Virus record (IMG/VR): IMGVR_UViG_3300023115_000065
Location: 1 to 33,177 of that record
Length of the DNA: 33,177 nt
Direction: 5' to 3' (one strand)
Origin: a virus
The position numbers and the translations under genes were made by a program. Below, piece by piece: positions 29,073-33,177 of this stretch (position 1 is its first letter; each line of letters begins with the position of its first letter). Below the pieces are notes generated by a model, which searched no databases, was not told the origin of the DNA, and saw nothing but the letters and a program-made list of their open reading frames with translations.

Positions 29073-30638
29073 TTAACGAGATGCCTCGTGTTCATTTAGT
29101 TCAAGCATGTAGCCGATGTAATCGTGAACGCGCTCGATAATTCGCTTGCGAGAATCATCATCCTTCATGTGATTAAAACACCCGTAAAGAGTATCTATGG
29201 CAAACTGCACCAAAAAATCTTCAGGAGGCTCTTTGCCGCCGAAGTTCTCATACTGCATGAAAGACAAGTTGTGGTAGTTCCAAGGACGATACTTGAGAGG
29301 TTGGTGTGGGAACCAATCTGGGTAATGCCAAGAGTGTCCAGCATGTCGCATGTCGGGGTGCCAACCCAGAAAACCCCGAATCTGATTAGGGATGCAGCGA
29401 GTCGGATCAGGGTCATCATTCATGAACAGATCCCGGTCCGGGGAAAGGAACTGATGGAAATCTCCATTTCGTGATGAAATGAATACACACCCCGGAATTG
29501 GGGCGTGCGGAAGTTGATGATTTTTATATCGCATTAAATTCGCGAATACTCGGTTGTCCCAATTCCAAGGAACCCTATAAAGAATAAAGTCCTCATCGTC
29601 AATGAACGAGTGAAATCGTTCTACTTGATCAGGGATTCCTCCATCGGTATCTTCAATGACGAACATTGTGACTTTCTGGAATAGGTGCTCGAGATCGGGT
29701 AGAGCATAGATTCCTTTCGTGAAAACCAATGGGATGTGGTCCGGATTCGGACCCATGCTGGTGTCTCGTTGATGATCATCATCAATAACTATGTCACCAA
29801 AGTTCTCATTCACCGAGGAGCGAAATTCAGGGTCGTAAAAAGGTCGGTCTGCGCCTGCTTCAACTCGTTGAAATATGCGGTCTTCTCGCTCCCATCCCGG
29901 ATAGAAACCATGCATTACGGCTCTGTTGTCCCAAACAACAACATCGCCGACACTCCACTCCCACTTGTACCGGTTTGCTTTATTCTTTTGATATTGCTCA
30001 ACGAAGTCTTTTAGTTCGTCAAACCACGGCTGATTGCCACCATGAAGTTGTGTCCCCGGACCAGTCCAGTACAGCATCGTTTCACCCGTATCGGGGTGTG
30101 TGCGTAAAGCAGGGTGGGGCGTGACATCTCTATCTTCCGCTCCGGTACCGGAAGAGAACATCGCGGTCTGGAGGTGCTCTTTCAAGTTCGCAGGGCATTC
30201 GTCGTACATGTTACGAAGGCTAAGCCAGAACGTGTGACCGTATTCAGGCTCAACGTTGTATGTAGTCATGTGCATTGAGATCAATGCTGGAGGTTCTTCG
30301 AAAAACGGATTATCTGCGTGCCAGTTTTGGTGCAGGAAAGTTTCGGGGTCATCCTTGTTTTCTACATCTCTGATGGTCGGATGGTTGGCGTCCTTCATGA
30401 TTCCATCCGGCACAGGCGTCGCATCTGGGTCGTGGTACCCAGAGTAAAGAGCCTTAACCACCGCGACATGCTCGGCATCAGTCGGGTTCATTCCGATAAA
30501 CCCAATCATTTTATTCTTTTTGAGAATCTCTTTAAAGTATTCAGGCTCTGCCAGAACCTGATCAGCGGTAATCCCTTTTATTTTAAAACCAAGATTACCT
30601 AGTGTGAGTCCGATTGCGATTCCGCCTACGCCCTTCAT
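29073..30638 (-). CDS. TauD/TfdA oxygenase with extra C-terminal domain
   Basis: A 521-residue protein. Residues ~20-265 are TauD-like: FLHQNWHADNPFFEEPPAL (His107, Asp109), GETMLYWTGPGTQLHGG, GDVVVWDNRAVMHGFYPGW (His243) and Arg254 or Arg258. The remaining ~230 residues are not part of the usual family (normal length near 280) and contain VTMFVIEDTDGG, DEDFILYRVPWNWDNR, PGCVFISSRNGDFHQFL and FLGWHPDMRHAGHSWH, an aromatic- and His-rich region of unknown type. ATG overlaps the previous stop by 4 bases, and GAAGGAG lies upstream. Confidence 0.87.
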   Translation of the reverse strand: MKGVGGIAIGLTLGNLGFKIKGITADQVLAEPEYFKEILKKNKMIGFIGMNPTDAEHVAVVKALYSGYHDPDATPVPDGIMKDANHPTIRDVENKDDPETFLHQNWHADNPFFEEPPALISMHMTTYNVEPEYGHTFWLSLRNMYDECPANLKEHLQTAMFSSGTGAEDRDVTPHPALRTHPDTGETMLYWTGPGTQLHGGNQPWFDELKDFVEQYQKNKANRYKWEWSVGDVVVWDNRAVMHGFYPGWEREDRIFQRVEAGADRPFYDPEFRSSVNENFGDIVIDDDHQRDTSMGPNPDHIPLVFTKGIYALPDLEHLFQKVTMFVIEDTDGGIPDQVERFHSFIDDEDFILYRVPWNWDNRVFANLMRYKNHQLPHAPIPGCVFISSRNGDFHQFLSPDRDLFMNDDPDPTRCIPNQIRGFLGWHPDMRHAGHSWHYPDWFPHQPLKYRPWNYHNLSFMQYENFGGKEPPEDFLVQFAIDTLYGCFNHMKDDDSRKRIIERVHDYIGYMLELNEHEASR

Positions 30639-31363
30639 TGATCAGGCTCCTTCAGTTTTGGGTGACCAGAAAACTCTGGCCCAATTCGTTGTCCGTCAGC
30701 ATCCAGACCAGTTCGGATTCCACCCATCCAAGTCCATGGTTGCTCTCGAAGTTTTGTCATTTTCGCATCGCTATAACGTTGACGTGAATCATTTAATTCC
30801 TTTTGGTCGTCATCCCACATGTTGTTCACAGTGAAATCAACTGAAGGCATTAAATCTTTCTTGTAAAACTGGAAGAACATAAATGGGCTGCCAGCAGGAA
30901 ACGTGACCGGAGATCCGACTTTCGTAATTTTCCAGTTCATATTGAACTCATCGGGCCACCAGTCAGATGGAATGTTTGCCGTGAGTGGAACCGCTCCATC
31001 GATAAACAAATTCGGAGATCCAGAGATCCATGTTTCAATACCCGGAGGGGTATGAAATGTCCACCCGACACAAAAAGACATTATTCCGACGATGCTGGGC
31101 ATGACGATGTCTCGCTCGTAAGAGTGCCCGTCGATCTCAAATGACATGGTTTGACCGGAAAGAACTTGAGGAACACCGACTCCATCCCATTGAACAACTA
31201 CATCTTGTTGCAGTACGAGTTCCCAACCATTCACGTTTGCTTCCGTGAGCGGCAAACACTTATACGCGTGCTTGTTGTAGGTGTCGTCCATCCAGTCGCG
31301 ACGCGGAGTTGCTTGCCGAATGGTGGGCGGGTTCTGATGGCTTCGCGTAAGCGTCACATCCAT
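30635..31363 (-). CDS. DUF6065-like protein (copy 2)
   Basis: A 242-residue protein. It reads WELVLQQDVVVQWDG, GIMSFCVGWTFHTPPG, NLFIDGAVPLTANIPSDWW, MNWKITKVGSPVTFPAGSPF, the layout of DUF6065, an uncharacterised family. The start at 31363 is one base after the previous stop; the longer frame of 313 residues runs back antisense-like through the neighbour and is rejected. The 14895 protein is a distant copy. Sitting inside an oxygenase operon it may bind substrate or shape it; no role is known. Confidence 0.78.
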   Translation of the reverse strand: MDVTLTRSHQNPPTIRQATPRRDWMDDTYNKHAYKCLPLTEANVNGWELVLQQDVVVQWDGVGVPQVLSGQTMSFEIDGHSYERDIVMPSIVGIMSFCVGWTFHTPPGIETWISGSPNLFIDGAVPLTANIPSDWWPDEFNMNWKITKVGSPVTFPAGSPFMFFQFYKKDLMPSVDFTVNNMWDDDQKELNDSRQRYSDAKMTKLREQPWTWMGGIRTGLDADGQRIGPEFSGHPKLKEPDQ

Positions 31364-31364
31364 T

Positions 31365-32072
31365 TCAGGAACCAAGCATTGTGACTTGCGAATTTGCGTC
31401 TGGCAGACCCAGACCCGGCATACCGGCAGACGCATACCCGCCAGACCCGCCATGTTCTTTGTGGTTTCTATCGTTGTAGTCGTACATGGTGACGGCAGAA
31501 TATTTGGTGCCTGACGAAACCGGCATTGAGGCGTGCGCATAAATGAAGTCGCTTGGATGCACGATGACATCACCAAATTCTGGCTTGAACTTGATGTTCT
31601 TGTACGGCATCATGTACTCGCCACCCTCGTAATCGTCATTGATGTATCCAATTGCGGACACTGCACACGAGTATGAAAAGCCGGAATCTGGATGCACGGC
31701 AAAGTGTTGGCCCGGACCGTATTTAACGAAGTTGGTTGCTTCTTCGTAGTCAAGAGACAGATTAAACATTGACGAGTAGTGCTTAACGCATGAACGCACA
31801 CCAGCAATGACTTCCTCGTAGACCTTTCCAAGATCAGCAAATTCTTCAGGAACCGGCATGTCACCCTGTCGCAACTTGAAGTCGAAACAGTCGCGATAAT
31901 CCTTCATGATCTCATTGTCGCCAACCATGGCCTGCTTCCACGTGAAGTAGTCGGTTGCACTTCCTTCGAGACCACGTTCCAGTCGGCCAGTGAAATTAGA
32001 GTCGACCGGCCAGACGTCCTTATAAAGGATGATCCCGTCTGTTGGGGTTCCCAGAGTGCCTGCTACGCGCAT
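31365..32072 (-). CDS. 2OG/Fe(II) oxygenase, prolyl-4-hydroxylase-like
   Basis: A 235-residue protein with FVKYGPGQHFAVHPDS (His127, Asp129), IGYINDDYEGGEYMMP, KPEFGDVIVHPSDFIYAHASMPV (His180) and Lys190 in SGTKYSAV. The last ~35 residues are a Gly/Ser/Ala-rich tail without core function. It starts on the stop of the previous gene as TAATG, so the two are coupled. Confidence 0.88.
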   Translation of the reverse strand: MRVAGTLGTPTDGIILYKDVWPVDSNFTGRLERGLEGSATDYFTWKQAMVGDNEIMKDYRDCFDFKLRQGDMPVPEEFADLGKVYEEVIAGVRSCVKHYSSMFNLSLDYEEATNFVKYGPGQHFAVHPDSGFSYSCAVSAIGYINDDYEGGEYMMPYKNIKFKPEFGDVIVHPSDFIYAHASMPVSSGTKYSAVTMYDYNDRNHKEHGGSGGYASAGMPGLGLPDANSQVTMLGS

Positions 32073-32707
32073 TATTTCCTCAATTCAGTAATCGTGTAAA
32101 AAGATGGAGTGGTCCAGCGTTCGCCGGAGATTATTTGCTTCACGCCATGAAGGTAGTGTACGTCGCCGGGGTGAGCAACTGCAAGGCCCGGTTTGATCTC
32201 AAGTTCGATATCAAATTCTGGATAATAGAACTGGCCGCCCTCAAATTCGTCATTCCAATAAATAATCGAATTAATATCGTATGTTGGGAACGGGTTGGGT
32301 TTCCCATCATTGAGTTGCTTGTCGGCGTGTGGCTGCTGCTCGTTTCCGGGCAACCAGCGGATCAGGACGGGTGGCCGGCAGTAAACAGATACGTTGAACT
32401 TATCTTCAATTACTGACTGCATTTTGAAAATATACTTATTGATCAAGTCAAACATGTCTGGCGCTGTGCGTTGCAGAATTTGACCGCTGCACATCCTATC
32501 CCACCAGTATGAAGCATCGTAGATGCAGGTGCCGTCCTCGTCGAATTCGTCACCTTTCGGATTTTCCCATTCCTGAATTGTCGGAAAAAAGTCCTGAAGT
32601 CTACGAAGATCTTCGGGTTCAACGAAATCTTCAATAATTACAATGTTCTCTACACCTGTGCCGAAGTGTCCGGGGTCAATAAGAGAACGCTCCTCAGCGG
32701 TATCCAT
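32072..32707 (-). CDS. 2OG/Fe(II) oxygenase, prolyl-4-hydroxylase-like
   Basis: A 211-residue protein with IRWLPGNEQQPHADKQ (His127, Asp129), IIYWNDEFEGGQFYYP, KPGLAVAHPGDVHYLHGV (His187) and Arg197 in SGERWTTPS. It is the first gene of the second oxygenase operon. No ribosome site stands before the ATG; a -10-like TAATCT ends 6 bases upstream, which suggests a leaderless message. Confidence 0.88.
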   Translation of the reverse strand: MDTAEERSLIDPGHFGTGVENIVIIEDFVEPEDLRRLQDFFPTIQEWENPKGDEFDEDGTCIYDASYWWDRMCSGQILQRTAPDMFDLINKYIFKMQSVIEDKFNVSVYCRPPVLIRWLPGNEQQPHADKQLNDGKPNPFPTYDINSIIYWNDEFEGGQFYYPEFDIELEIKPGLAVAHPGDVHYLHGVKQIISGERWTTPSFYTITELRK

Positions 32708-32713
32708 GAGATG

Positions 32714-32723
32714 AGATTATCAC
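32714..32723 (-). promoter_or_regulatory. Candidate -10 element for leaderless start
   Basis: On the minus strand GTGATAATCT. TAATCT fits TANNNT and ends 6 bases before the ATG at 32707. It shares GTG-TAA-T with the other three candidate sites. Confidence 0.45.
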
Positions 32724-32739
32724 AACAGCCGCAGTAGAC

Positions 32740-33009
32740 CTACTTATTCATATATCTACGCACGCGATGTTCGCCGATGAGATGGAATGTGGCGATCATC
32801 CATGCGATATGAACAAAAACAGAACGTGTCGGGTGGACCGCATTCCGCCAGTAACTACGTGTCAGGGTTTCGATCTTTTGCGTTCGTATCGCGTACAGAT
32901 CGAAAAGACATATGTACAAGGCGAGAAAGGCCCACCCGAGCGCTCCTGACTTCCTGCCGTTCCGTTCAAGGCTGATAGGGCCCCAAAAACGCTTGACTAG
33001 AGAAGCCAC
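32740..33009 (-). CDS. Small membrane protein near tail genes
   Basis: An 89-residue protein. A hydrophobic segment at ~25-42 (LGWAFLALYICLFDLYAI) is followed by RTQKIETLTRSYWRNAVHP and a second segment at ~67-80 (VFVHIAWMIATFHLIG), ending in basic residues. Similar small membrane proteins occur in actinophages next to minor tail genes. GTG at 33009 is 15 bases after the previous stop; AAGGAG precedes it. Function unknown. Confidence 0.75.
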   Translation of the reverse strand: MASLVKRFWGPISLERNGRKSGALGWAFLALYICLFDLYAIRTQKIETLTRSYWRNAVHPTRSVFVHIAWMIATFHLIGEHRVRRYMNK

Positions 33010-33024
33010 CTTCCGCCACGCTCC

Positions 33025-33177
33025 TTACTTGAAGCGTGGCGGGAAGAATGGCGGGAAGTGCGGCGGGAAGTGCGGTGGGAACCACGGAGGGAACCACGGC
33101 GGGAAGAACGGTGGGAAGTGAGGCGGGAAGTGTGGCGGGAAGAATGGCGGGAAGTGAGGCGGGAAATGCGGCGGGAA
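33025..33177 (-). CDS. Partial protein: FPP-repeat C-terminus (likely minor tail protein)
   Basis: Only the last 50 codons are in the window. They read FPPHFPPHFPPFFPPH and so on, with tetrapeptides FPP[HFW], ending FPPRFK and TAA. Pro codons vary (CCG, CCA, CCT) while the protein repeat stays, which shows this strand and frame are coding; the opposite strand reads Gly-Gly-Lys with a stop. Similar FPP tails end minor tail proteins of actinophages. The 5' part lies beyond the right edge. Confidence 0.75.
   Translation of the reverse strand, partial: FPPHFPPHFPPFFPPHFPPHFPPFFPPWFPPWFPPHFPPHFPPFFPPRFK
33039..33177 (-). repeat. 12-bp tandem repeat array
   Basis: About 11.6 units of a 12-base repeat (plus strand near GCGGGAAGTGCG) run to the window edge. 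They encode the FPP[HFW] tetrapeptides of the partial protein. Confidence 0.95.

Noticed and set aside
31364-31576. Upstream extension of the DUF6065-like gene
   Set aside because: It overlaps the end of the preceding oxygenase in another frame and lacks homologous residues; the ATG at 31363 follows the stop by one base.
32912-33121. Plus-strand Gly-Gly-Lys repeat protein
   Set aside because: The plus frame has a stop within the array, while the minus frame is open throughout with silent variation in Pro codons.
33039-33177. CRISPR-like array
   Set aside because: Units are 12 bases long, contiguous, without spacers, and code for a tetrapeptide repeat.
1-33177. Integrase, attachment site, tRNA genes or insertion sequence
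   Set aside because: No recombinase motif, tRNA cloverleaf or transposase frame was recognised in either strand.

Overview
The window looks like the late/accessory arm of a tailed double-stranded DNA phage of an actinobacterium. Actinobacterial signs are a WhiB-type Fe-S regulator (178-495), a proteasome-like Ntn hydrolase (499-1107), a metallophosphoesterase of a kind common in actinophages, and an LPxTG-anchored surface protein with an actinobacterium-like TTTEAP stalk (6457-7914). Phage signs are an M15 peptidase endolysin with two peptidoglycan-binding repeats, small membrane proteins of holin type, glycine-rich and collagen-like tail-fibre proteins, and a truncated FPP-repeat protein at the right edge that resembles the C-termini of actinophage minor tail proteins. 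No integrase, tRNA, CRISPR array or insertion sequence was seen. Host genus cannot be told from the sequence; an aquatic actinobacterium is an inference.

Layout. 1-2977 (minus): a tight regulatory/accessory operon running leftward (HTH-like protein, metallophosphoesterase, 38-aa membrane peptide, coiled-coil protein, Ntn hydrolase, WhiB). Its first ~1,320 bases have an extreme strand composition (plus strand almost only G and T). 2978-3067 is a divergent control region with inverted repeats. 3068-5997 (mostly plus): a winged-helix regulator, a zinc-ribbon protein, a left-handed beta-helix protein and two small proteins, ending at a strong terminator (6052-6088). 6064-16889 (minus): small membrane proteins, LPxTG protein, endolysin, a 736-aa secreted Thr-rich protein, and a tail-fibre block (12186-14862), headed by a DUF6065-like protein and a methyltransferase-like pair. 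16920-23242 (minus): an oxidative-enzyme operon with a glutathione-peroxidase-like protein, TauD-like, PhyH-like and prolyl-4-hydroxylase-like oxygenases, a dead oxygenase homologue and an FAD halogenase. 23330-26363 (plus): an island of tandem small paralogues, a second methyltransferase-like pair and one oxygenase. 26357-32707 (minus): a second oxygenase operon with six 2-oxoglutarate/Fe(II) oxygenases, a truncated beta-hydroxyacid dehydrogenase and a second DUF6065-like protein. 32740-33177: a small membrane protein and the FPP-repeat C-terminus.

How it may work together. The striking point is eleven apparently intact 2-oxoglutarate/Fe(II) (double-stranded beta-helix) oxygenases plus one ligand-less homologue in about 16 kb, with a halogenase, a peroxidase-like protein, a dehydrogenase and methyltransferase-like proteins, immediately upstream of tail-fibre genes, one of which carries collagen-like Asn-Pro-Gly runs and a His-rich middle. 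The most attractive hypothesis is an oxidative tailoring system that modifies virion proteins (for example proline hydroxylation of the collagen-like fibre) or a small molecule/surface polymer. The sequence shows the enzymes and their linkage; the substrates are inference.
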